DNA of 64,000 bases from Apostichopus japonicus (lineage: Eukaryota > Echinodermata > Holothuroidea > Aspidochirotida > Stichopodidae). A program made the translations under genes and the position numbers. The notes beneath the pieces are model-generated. The model did not search any database and was not told where the DNA came from. It saw nothing but the letters and a program-made list of their open reading frames with translations. This document shows positions 47,401-57,789 of the stretch, piece by piece (the first letter of the stretch is position 1; each line of letters starts with the position of its first letter). The DNA is taken from contig NC_092582.1 of assembly GCF_037975245.1 (NCBI RefSeq), forward strand, positions 10,766,001 to 10,830,000, in the 5' to 3' direction.

Positions 47401-50400
47401 GGTTCGAGTCCCCGGTGATGACGTCTTTTGCCGATCTTTTACAGCGGGTGCCTACATGGGGAGCTGTAAGTATTAGTTAATCCACCTAATATCTCAGTCC
47501 ATACAGTGGCGCGATGGCGTGGCGCACTGTACGAGCTGACGAGCGAGGCTCTCTTTTGCATCGGTGGTTCGAGTCCCCGGTGATGACGTCTTTTGCCGAT
47601 CTTTTACAGCGGGTGCCTACATGGGGAGCTGTAAGTATTAGTTAATCCACCTAATATCTCAGTCCATACAGTGGCGCGATGGCGTGGCGCACTGTACGAG
47701 CTGACGAGCGAGGCTCTCTTTTGCATCGGTGGTTCGAGTCCCCGGTGATGACGTCTTTTGCCGATCTTTTACAGCGGGTGCCTACATGGGGAGCTGTAAG
47801 TATTAGTTAATCCACCTAATATCTCAGTCCATACAGTGGCGCGATGGCGTGGCGCACTGTACGAGCTGACGAGCGAGGCTCTCTTTTGCATCGGTGGTTC
47901 GAGTCCCCGGTGATGACGTCTTTTGCCAATCTTTTACAGCGGGTGCCTACATGGGGAGCTGTAAGTATTAGTTAATCCACCTAATATCTCAGTCCATACA
48001 GTGGCGCGATGGCGTGGCGCACTGTACGAGCTGACGAGCGAGGCTCTCTTTTGCATCGGTGGTTCGAGTCCCCGGTGATGACGTCTTTTGCCGATCTTTT
48101 ACAGCGGGTGCCTACATGGGGAGCTGTAAGTATTAGTTAATCCACCTAATATCTCAGTCCATACAGTGGCGCGATGGCGTGGCGCACTGTACGAGCTGAT
48201 GAGCGAGGCTCTCTTTTGCATCGGTGGTTCGAGTCCCCGGTGATGACGTCTTTTGCCGATCTTTTACAGCGGGTGCCTACATGGGGAGCTGTAAGTATTT
48301 GTTAATCCACCTAATATCTCAGTCCATACAGTGGCGCGATGGCGTGGCGCACTGTAGGAGCTGATGAGCGAGGCTCTCTTTTGCATCGGTGGTTCGAGTC
48401 CCCGGTGATGACGTCTTTTGCCGATCTTTTACAGCGGGTGCCTACATGGGGAGCTGTAAGTATTAGTTAATCCACCTAATATCTCAGTCCATACAGTGGC
48501 GCGATGGCGTGGCGCACTGTAGGAGCTGATGAGCGAGGCTCTCTTTTGCATCGGTGGTTCGAGTCCCCGGTGATGACGTCTTTTGCCGATCTTTTACAGC
48601 GGGTGCCTACATGGGGAGCTGTAAGTATTAGTTAATCGACCGAATATCTCAGTCCATACAGTGGCGCGATGGCGTGGCGCACTGTAGGAGCTGATGAGCG
48701 AGGCTCTCTTTTGCATCGGTGGTTCGAGTCCCCGGTGATGACGTCTTTTGCCGATCTTTTACAGCGGGTGCCTACATGGGGAGCTGTAAGTATTAGTTAA
48801 TCGACCAAATATCTCAGTCCATACAGTGGCGCGATGGCGTGGCGCACTGTAGGAGCTGATGAGCGAGGCTCTCTTTTGCATCGGTGGTTCGAGTCCCCGC
48901 TGATGACGTCTTTTGCCGATCTTTTACAGCGAGTGCCTACATGGGGAGCTGTAAGTATTAGTTAATCGACCGTATATCTCAGTCCATACAGTGGCGCGAT
49001 GGCGTGGCGCACTGTAGGAGCTGATGAGCGAGGCTCTCTTTTGCATCGGTGGTTCGAGTCCCCGGTGATGACGTCTTTTGCCGATATTTTACAGCGAGTG
49101 CCTACATGGGGAGCTGTAAGTATTAGTTAATCCACCTAATATCTCAGTCCATACAGTGGCGCGATGGCTTGGCGCACTATGCGAGCTGATGAGCGAGGCT
49201 CTCTTTTGCATCGGTGGTTCGAGTCCCCGGTGATGACGTCTTTTGCCGATATTTTACAGCGCGTGCATACATGGGGAGCTGTAAGTATTAGTTAATCCAC
49301 CTAATATCTCAGTCCATACAGTGGCGCGATGGCTTGGCGCACTATGCGAGCTGATGAGCGAGGCTCTCTTTTGCATCGGTGGTTCGAGTCCCCGGTGATG
49401 ACGTCTTTTGCCGATCTTTTACAGCGAGTGCCTACATGGGGAGCTGTAAGTATTAGTTAATCCACCTTACATCTCATGGGGAGCTGTAAGTATTAGTTAA
49501 TCCACCTTACATCTCAGTCCATACAGTGGCGCGATGGCTTGGCGCACTGTACGAGCTGATGAGCGAGGCTCTCTTTTGCATCGGTGGTTCGAGTCCCCGG
49601 TGATGACGTCTTTTGCCGATCTTTTACAGCGAGTGCCTACATGGGGAGCTGTAAGTATTAGTTAATCCACCTAACATCTCAGTCCATACAGTGGCGCGAT
49701 GGCTTGGCGCACTGTACGAGCTGATGAGCGAGGCTCTCTTTTGCATCGGTGGTTCGAGTCCCCGGTGATGACGTCTTTTGCCGATCTTTTACAGCGAGTG
49801 CTTACATGGGGAGCTGTAAGTATTAGTTAATCCACCTAACATCTCAGTCCATACAGTGGCGCGATGGCTTGGCGCACTGTACGAGCTGATGAGCGAGGCT
49901 CTCTTTTGCATCGGTGGTTCGAGTCCCCGGTGATGACGTCTTTTGCCGATCTTTTACAGCGAGTGCTTACATGGGGAGCTGTAAGTATTAGTTAATCCAC
50001 CTAACATCTCAGTCCATACAGTGGCGCGATGGCTTGGCGCACTGTACGAGCTGATGAGCGAGGCTCTCTTTTGCATCGGTGGTTCGAGTCCCCGGTGATG
50101 ACGTCTTTTGCCGATCTTTTACAGCGAGTGCCTACATGGGGAGCTGTAAGTATTAGTTAATCCACCTAACATCTCAGTCCATACAGTGGCGCGATGGCTT
50201 GGCGCACTGTACGAGCTGATGAGCGAGGCTCTCTTTTGCATCGGTGGTTCGAGTCCCCGGTGATGACGTCTTTTGCCGATCTTTTACAGCGAGTGCCTAC
50301 ATGGGGAGCTGTAAGTATTAGTTAATCCACCTAACATCTCAGTCCATACAGTGGCGCGATGGCTTGGCGCACTGTACGAGCTGATGAGCGAGGCTCTCTT

Positions 50401-51150
50401 TTGCATCGGTGGTTCGAGTCCCCGGTGATGACGTCTTTTGCCGATCTTTTACAGCGAGTGCCTACATGGGGAGCTGTAAGTATTAGTTAATCCACCTAAC
50501 ATCTCAGTCCATACAGTGGCGCGATGGCTTGGCGCACTGTACGAGCTGATGAGCGAGGCTCTCTTTTGCATCGGTGGTTCGAGTCCCCGGTGATGACGTC
50601 TTTTGCCGATCTTTTACAGCGAGTGCCTACATGGGGAGCTGTAAGTATTAGTTAATCCACCTAACATCTCAGTCCATACAGTGGCGCGATGGCTTGGCGC
50701 ACTGTACGAGCTGATGAGCGAGGCTCTCTTTTGCATCGGTGGTTCGAGTCCCCGGTGATGACGTCTTTTGCCGATCTTTTACAGCGAGTGCCTACATGGG
50801 GAGCTGTAAGTATTAGTTAATCCACCTAACATCTCAGTCCATACAGTGGCGCGATGGCTTGGCGCACTGTACGAGCTGATGAGCGAGGCTCTCTTTTGCA
50901 TCGGTGGTTCGAGTCCCCGGTGATGACGTCTTTTGCCGACCTTTTACAGCGAGTGCCTACATGGGGAGCTGTAAGTATTAGTTAATCCACCTAACATCTC
51001 AGTCCATACAGTGGCGCGATGGCTTGGCGCACTGTACGAGCTGATGAGCGAGGCTCTCTTTTGCATCGGTGGTTCGAGTCCCCGGTGATGACGTCTTTTG
51101 CCGATCTTTTACAGCGAGTGCCTACATGGGGAGCTGTAAGTATTAGTTAA
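44496..51150 (+). repeat. 165-bp tRNA-like satellite, array 1 (40 monomers)
   Basis: B boxes GGTTCGAGTCC recur every 165 bp from 44596 to 49381 (30 units). After a 40-bp partial duplication, ten more follow from 49586 to 51071. The variant zones change in blocks. Units from about 44.9 to 48.2 kb have GGCGTGG, CTGACGAGCG and mostly CGGGTGCC. Units from 48.3 to 49.1 kb have TAGGAGCTGATG. Units from 49.1 kb on have GGCTTGG, CTGATGAGCG and CGAGTGCC. The leftmost units are the most divergent. There is no open frame through a unit, so it is non-coding. Confidence 0.95.
49437..49516 (+). repeat. 40-bp partial duplication inside array 1
   Basis: The stretch ATGGGGAGCTGTAAGTATTA through CATCTC is present twice in a row, so two B boxes are 205 bp apart (49381 and 49586) and not 165. 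Confidence 0.9.
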
Positions 51151-51621
51151 AGGTATTGTCTGGTGGAAGATTTTGATACATTGTCCTTGTAGTTATTATT
51201 TTTCTCTTTCTAACCATGTAAAAATTGTCCCCATTCGACGTTTTCTTCTTGTAGAAATCTGGTTTTCAAATTCACCAGTTTCTCACCAAAAGTACCGTTT
51301 GTTCGAACGCTTCAATATGGTGTTTGACGTAGTGCTTGCAGATAGGCAAAACAGGCGACTTGAAGTTAGCACTCCCAATTCCGCAGCAAATTAACTCACG
51401 TGTAAGCACATTGAATTGCCTCATATATATATAACGTACATTCTCGCGAACGTATATACTACGATGCTCAGTTGGTGTACTTGTATAGCGTTACACATAG
51501 TACACTCACACTCAAACCACAGTTCATTAACTGTTCTTCGAAATCGTTGAAATAAAATTCACGGATCAAATTAACAGTAAAAGGAAACTTATAAAGTATT
51601 CGTTAAACCGAAAGATGAAAC

Positions 51622-52098
51622 TTGGCGGGATCGATGTCATCGCAGAACTGTCCGATTGTAAACGTTACAGTAGCCTATACACGCGAACATTCTTCGCGCT
51701 GGAGCTGGATACCGCGATGTATAAACAACGAAGAGCCTGCTGTTAAAACTTATCTTGTGTTACACAAAGACCACGAAACCACCGATCTACTACATATATT
51801 GCGGTTTAAGGAGTTTTTTAAATCATATCTAATTTATAAGAAATTTCACCGGAAATTATTGAAGAAATTGATCGAATCGTTGTCAGAGCAGAATATAGCG
51901 CTGAGAAGCTTAGGCTTCGCAGAACTGTCCGATTGTCAACGTTTGAGTACAGCCTACATGCGAACATTTTTCGCGTTGGAGCTGGATAGCGCGATGTATA
52001 GCCTGAACAACTCAGAGTCTGCTGTTAAAATTTACCTTGTGTTACACAAAGACCACGGAACCACCGCTCAAGTACATGGCGGCTTAAGCAGTTTTTGA
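51622..52098 (+). CDS. 158-residue frame of unknown function
   Basis: The longest frame in the TTAA element. It contains an internal DNA duplication, and only part of each unit stays in the same frame: the C-terminal half has AELSDCQRLSTAYMRTFFAL followed by ELDSAMYSLNNSE, while the matching first unit is read in a different frame until YLVLHKDH, which appears in both halves. The start at 51622 is not an ATG; ATG at 51615 opens another frame. No known domain. It may be a decayed fragment of a larger protein or a chance frame. Confidence 0.2.
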   Translation: MAGSMSSQNCPIVNVTVAYTREHSSRWSWIPRCINNEEPAVKTYLVLHKDHETTDLLHILRFKEFFKSYLIYKKFHRKLLKKLIESLSEQNIALRSLGFAELSDCQRLSTAYMRTFFALELDSAMYSLNNSESAVKIYLVLHKDHGTTAQVHGGLSSF

Positions 52099-52150
52099 AA
52101 ACATATCTAATTTTTAAGAAATTTCACCGGAAATTAAGGAAGAAATTTAT
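51641..52150 (+). repeat. 277-bp tandem duplication within the TTAA element
   Basis: CGCAGAACTGTCCGATTGT begins at 51641 and at 51918. Both units continue through GAGCTGGATA, CTTGTGTTACACAAAGACCA and AAGAAATTTCACCGGAAATT with moderate divergence. The same pair is in copy 2 (57025 and 57302). Confidence 0.85.
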
Positions 52151-52405
52151 CTGTATACAAACGCTGTTTTTGTTGTGATTACCGTATAGGTACTGTGCGG
52201 AGGGTGGGTTATGACGCAATCTGCTATGGCAGAGCTGACGTCACGTATTGTACTGTTCAAATCATATTTGAAATGTCTATCCATAACGATTAAAAAATCG
52301 TTTCTCTGTCAAACGCAACATTAGCTTTCTCATACTTTGACAACATGTTTGGAAAATTATTTACTATTTTTTAAGGTAACTTCTTTGGGCCACCAGACAA
52401 TCCTT

Positions 52406-55400
52406 TTAATCCACCTAACATCTCAGTCCATACAGTGGCGCGATGGCTTGGCGCACTGTACGAGCTGATGAGCGAGGCTCTCTTTTGCATCGGTGGTTCG
52501 AGTCCCCGGTGATGACGTCTTTTGCCGATCTTTTACAGCGAGTGCCTACATGGGGAGCTGTAAGTATTAGTTAATCCACCTAACATCTCAGTCCATACAG
52601 TGGCGCGATGGCTTGGCGCACTGTACGAGCTGATGAGCGAGGCTCTCTTTTGCATCGGTGGTTCGAGTCCCCGGTGATGACGTCTTTTGCCGATCTTTTA
52701 CAGCGAGTGCCTACATGGGGAGCTGTAAGTATTAGTTAATCCACCTAACATCTCAGTCCATACAGTGGCGCGATGGCTTGGCGCACTGTACGAGCTGATG
52801 AGCGAGGCTCTCTTTTGCATCGGTGGTTCGAGTCCCCGGTGATGACGTCTTTTGCCGATCTTTTACAGCGAGTGCCTACATGGGGAGCTGTAAGTATTAG
52901 TTAATCCACCTAACATCTCAGTCCATACAGTGGCGCGATGGCTTGGCGCACTGTACGAGCTGATGAGCGAGGCTCTCTTTTGCATCGGTGGTTCGAGTCC
53001 CCGGTGATGACGTCTTTTGCCGATCTTTTACAGCGAGTGCCTACATGGGGAGCTGTAAGTATTAGTTAATCCACCTAACATCTCAGTCCATACAGTGGCG
53101 CGATGGCTTGGCGCACTGTACGAGCTGATGAGCGAGGCTCTCTTTTGCATCGGTGGTTCGAGTCCCCGGTGATGACGTCTTTTGCCGATCTTTTACAGCG
53201 AGTGCCTACATGGGGAGCTGTAAGTATTAGTTAATCCACCTAACATCTCAGTCCATACAGTGGCGCGATGGCTTGGCGCACTGTACGAGCTGATGAGCGA
53301 GGCTCTCTTTTGCATCGGTGGTTCGAGTCCCCGGTGATGACGTCTTTTGCCGATCTTTTACAGCGAGTGCCTACATGGGGAGCTGTAAGTATTAGTTAAT
53401 CCACCTAACATCTCAGTCCATACAGTGGCGCGATGGCTTGGCGCACTGTACGATCTGATGAGCGAGGCTCTCTTTTGCATCGGTGGTTCGAGTCCCCGGT
53501 GATGACGTCTTTTGCCGATCTTTTACAGCGAGTGCCTACATGGGGAGCTGTAAGTATTAGTTAATCCACCTAACATCTCAGTCCATACAGTGGCGCGATG
53601 GCTTGGCGCACTGTACGAGCTGATGAGCGAGGCTCTCTTTTGCATCGGTGGTTCGAGTCCCCGGTGATGACGTCTTTTGCCGATCTTTTACAGCGAGTGC
53701 CTACATGGGGAGCTGTAAGTATTAGTTAATCCACCTAACATCTCAGTCCATACAGTGGCGCGATGGCTTGGCGCACTGTACGAGCTGATGAGCGAGGCTC
53801 TCTTTTGCATCGGTGGTTCGAGTCCCCGGTGATGACGTCTTTTGCCGATCTTTTACAGCGAGTGCCTACATGGGGAGCTGTAAGTATTAGTTAATCCACC
53901 TAACATCTCAGTCCATACAGTGGCGCGATGGCTTGGCGCACTGTACGAGCTGATGAGCGAGGCTCTCTTTTGCATCGGTGGTTCGAGTCCCCGGTGATGA
54001 CGTCTTTTGCCGATCTTTTACAGCGAGTGCCTACATGGGGAGCTGTAAGTATTAGTTAATCCACCTAACATCTCAGTCCGTACAGTGGCGCGATGGCTTG
54101 GCGCACTGTACGAGCTGATGAGCGAGGCTCTCTTTTGCATCGGTGGTTCGAGTCCCCGGTGATGACGTCTTTTGCCGATCTTTTACAGCGAGTGCCTACA
54201 TGGGGAGCTGTAAGTATTAGTTAATCCACCTAACATCTCAGTCCGTACAGTGGCGCGATGGCTTGGCGCACTGTACGAGCTGATGAGCGAGGCTCTCTTT
54301 TGCATCGGTGGTTCGAGTCCCCGGTGATGACGTCTTTTGCCGATCTTTTACAGCGAGTGCCTACATGGGGAGCTGTAAGTATTAGTTAATCCACCTAACA
54401 TCTCAGTCCGTACAGTGGCGCGATGGCTTGGCGCACTGTACGAGCTGATGAGCGAGGCTCTCTTTTGCATCGGTGGTTCGAGTCCCCGGTGATGACGTCT
54501 TTTGCCGATCTTTTACAGCGAGTGCCTACATGGGGAGCTGTAAGTATTAGTTAATCCACCTAACATCTCAGTCCGTACAGTGGCGCGATGGCTTGGCGCA
54601 CTGTACGAGCTGATGAGCGAGGCTCTCTTTTGCATCGGTGGTTCGAGTCCCCGGTGATGACGTCTTTTGCCGATCTTTTACAGCGAGTGCCTACATGGGG
54701 AGCTGTAAGTATTAGTTAATCCACCTAACATCTCAGTCCGTACAGTGGCGCGATGGCTTGGCGCACTGTACGAGCTGATGAGCGAGGCTCTCTTTTGCAT
54801 CGGTGGTTCGAGTCCCCGGTGATGACGTCTTTTGCCGATCTTTTACAGCGAGTGCCTACATGGGGAGCTGTAAGTATTAGTTAATCCACCTAACATCTCA
54901 GTCCGTACAGTGGCGCGATGGCTTGGCGCACTGTACGAGCTGATGAGCGAGGCTCTCTTTTGCATCGGTGGTTCGAGTCCCCGGTGATGACGTCTTTTGC
55001 CGATCTTTTACAGCGAGTGCCTACATGGGGAGCTGTAAGTATTAGTTAATCCACCTAATATCTCAGTCCATACAGTGGCGCGATGGCTTGGCGCACTGTA
55101 CGAGCTGATGAGCGAGGCTCTCTTTTGCATCGGTGGTTCGAGTCCCCGGTGATGACGTCTTTTGCCGATCTTTTACAGCGAGTGCCTACATGGGGAGCTG
55201 TAAGTATTAGTTAATCCACCTAATATCTCAGTCCATACAGTGGCGCGATGGCTTGGCGCACTGTACGAGCTGATGAGCGAGGCTCTCTTTTGCATCGGTG
55301 GTTCGAGTCCCCGGTGATGACGTCTTTTGCCGATCTTTTACAGCGAGTGCTTACATGGGGAGCTGTAAGTATTAGTTAATCCACCTAACATCTCAGTCCA

Positions 55401-56534
55401 TACAGTGGCGCGATGGCTTGGCGCACTGTACGAGCTGATGAGCGAGGCTCTCTTTTGCATCGGTGGTTCGAGTCCCCGGTGATGACGTCTTTTGCCGATC
55501 TTTTACAGCGAGTGCCTACATGGGGAGCTGTAAGTATTAGTTAATCCACCTAACATCTCAGTCCATACAGTGGCGCGATGGCTTGGCGCACTGTACGAGC
55601 TGATGAGCGAGGCTCTCTTTTGCATCGGTGGTTCGAGTCCCCGGTGATGACGTCTTTTGCCGATCTTTTACAGCGAGTGCCTACATGGGGAGCTGTAAGT
55701 ATTAGTTAATCCACCTAACATCTCAGTCCATACAGTGGCGCGATGGCTTGGCGCACTGTACGAGCTGATGAGCGAGGCTCTCTTTTGCATCGGTGGTTCG
55801 AGTCCCCGGTGATGACGTCTTTTGCCGATCTTTTACAGCGAGTGCCTACATGGGGAGCTGTAAGTATTAGTTAATCCACCTAACATCTCAGTCCATACAG
55901 TGGCGCGATGGCTTGGCGCACTGTACGAGCTGATGAGCGAGGCTCTCTTTTGCATCGGTGGTTCGAGTCCCCGGTGATGACGTCTTTTGCCGATCTTTTA
56001 CAGCGAGTGCCTACATGGGGAGCTGTAAGTATTAGTTAATCCACCTAACATCTCAGTCCATACAGTGGCGCGATGGCTTGGCGCACTGTACGAGCTGATG
56101 AGCGAGGCTCTCTTTTGCATCGGTGGTTCGAGTCCCCGGTGATGACGTCTTTTGCCGATCTTTTACAGCGAGTGCCTACATGGGGAGCTGTAAGTATTAG
56201 TTAATCCACCTAACATCTCAGTCCATACAGTGGCGCGATGGCTTGGCGCACTGTACGAGCTGATGAGCGAGGCTCTCTTTTGCATCGGTGGTTCGAGTCC
56301 CCGGTGATGACGTCTTTTGCCGACCTTTTACAGCGAGTGCCTACATGGGGAGCTGTAAGTATTAGTTAATCCACCTAACATCTCAGTCCATACAGTGGCG
56401 CGATGGCTTGGCGCACTGTACGAGCTGATGAGCGAGGCTCTCTTTTGCATCGGTGGTTCGAGTCCCCGGTGATGACGTCTTTTGCCGATCTTTTACAGCG
56501 AGTGCCTACATGGGGAGCTGTAAGTATTAGTTAA
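52406..56534 (+). repeat. 165-bp tRNA-like satellite, array 2 (25 monomers)
   Basis: B boxes run from 52495 to 56455 at exact 165-bp steps. Six consecutive units (about 54.07-54.92 kb) carry GTCCGTACAG in place of GTCCATACAG, and the seventh unit has CGATCTGATG (53451). The same markers, 5,384 bp further on, are found in array 3. The last units match the last units of array 1 (for example CGACCTTTTA at 56321 and GACCTTTTA at 50938). Confidence 0.95.
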
Positions 56535-57789
56535 AGGTATTGTCTGGTGGAAGATTTTGATACATTGTCCTTGTAGTTATTATTTTTCTCTTTCTAACCA
56601 TGTAAAAATTGTCCCCATTCGACGTTTTCTTCTTGTAGAAATCTGGTTTTCAAATTCACCAGTTTCTCACCAAAAGTACCGTTTGTTCGAACGCTTCAAT
56701 ATGGTGTTTGACGTAGTGCTTGCAGATAGGCAAAACAGGCGACTTGAAGTTAGCACTCCCAATTCCGCAGCAAATTAACTCACGTGTAAGCACATTGAAT
56801 TGCCTCATATATATATAACGTACATTCTCGCGAACGTATATACTACGATGCTCAGTTGGTGTACTTGTATAGCGTTACACATAGTACACTCACACTCAAA
56901 CCACAGTTCATTAACTGTTCTTCGAAATCGTTGAAATAAAATTCACGGATCAAATTAACAGTAAAAGGAAACTTATAAAGTATTCGTTAAACCGAAAGAT
57001 GAAACTTGGCGGGATCGATGTCATCGCAGAACTGTCCGATTGTAAACGTTACAGTAGCCTATACACGCGAACATTCTTCGCGCTGGAGCTGGATACCGCG
57101 ATGTATAAACAACGAAGAGCCTGCTGTTAAAACTTATCTTGTGTTACACAAAGACCACGAAACCACCGATCTACTACATATATTGCGGTTTAAGGAGTTT
57201 TTTAAATCATATCTAATTTATAAGAAATTTCACCGGAAATTATTGAAGAAATTGATCGAATCGTTGTCAGAGCAGAATATAGCGCTGAGAAGCTTAGGCT
57301 TCGCAGAACTGTCCGATTGTCAACGTTTGAGTACAGCCTACATGCGAACATTTTTCGCGTTGGAGCTGGATAGCGCGATGTATAGCCTGAACAACTCAGA
57401 GTCTGCTGTTAAAATTTACCTTGTGTTACACAAAGACCACGGAACCACCGCTCAAGTACATGGCGGCTTAAGCAGTTTTTGAAAACATATCTAATTTTTA
57501 AGAAATTTCACCGGAAATTAAGGAAGAAATTTATCTGTATACAAACGCTGTTTTTGTTGTGATTACCGTATAGGTACTGTGCGGAGGGTGGGTTATGACG
57601 CAATCTGCTATGGCAGAGCTGACGTCACGTATTGTACTGTTCAAATCATATTTGAAATGTCTATCCATAACGATTAAAAAATCGTTTCTCTGTCAAACGC
57701 AACATTAGCTTTCTCATACTTTGACAACATGTTTGGAAAATTATTTACTATTTTTTAAGGTAACTTCTTTGGGCCACCAGACAATCCTT
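56535..57789. mobile_element. TTAA-target DNA transposon in the array, copy 2
   Basis: Same sequence as copy 1 at an offset of exactly 5,384 bp. The right target copy has changed from TTAA to TGAA (57790-57793), and I see no other difference. Since its flanking monomers are also duplicated, this copy arose by amplification of the array and not by a second transposition. Confidence 0.9.
57006..57482 (+). CDS. 158-residue frame of unknown function, second copy
   Basis: Identical in protein sequence to the frame at 51622-52098. The conservation is explained by the recent duplication and is not evidence of selection. Confidence 0.15.
   Translation: MAGSMSSQNCPIVNVTVAYTREHSSRWSWIPRCINNEEPAVKTYLVLHKDHETTDLLHILRFKEFFKSYLIYKKFHRKLLKKLIESLSEQNIALRSLGFAELSDCQRLSTAYMRTFFALELDSAMYSLNNSESAVKIYLVLHKDHGTTAQVHGGLSSF

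Larger units (their letters stand above)
51151..52405. mobile_element. TTAA-target DNA transposon in the array, copy 1
   Basis: 1,255 bp flanked by TTAA (51147-51150 and 52406-52409). TTAA is part of the satellite monomer (ATTAGTTAATCCACC), so the empty site is exactly known. Inverted ends AGGTATTGTCTGGTGG and CCACCAGACAATCCTT match at 13 of 16 positions. TTAA targets point to piggyBac- or Kolobok-like transposons. No full transposase is present, so it is non-autonomous. Short TATA runs (51425-51434) lie before the longest frame. Confidence 0.85.

Noticed and set aside
51173-51394. 73-residue frame at the left end of the TTAA element (and at 56557)
   Set aside because: Starts without ATG inside the transposon end, no domain; repeated only because the element was duplicated.
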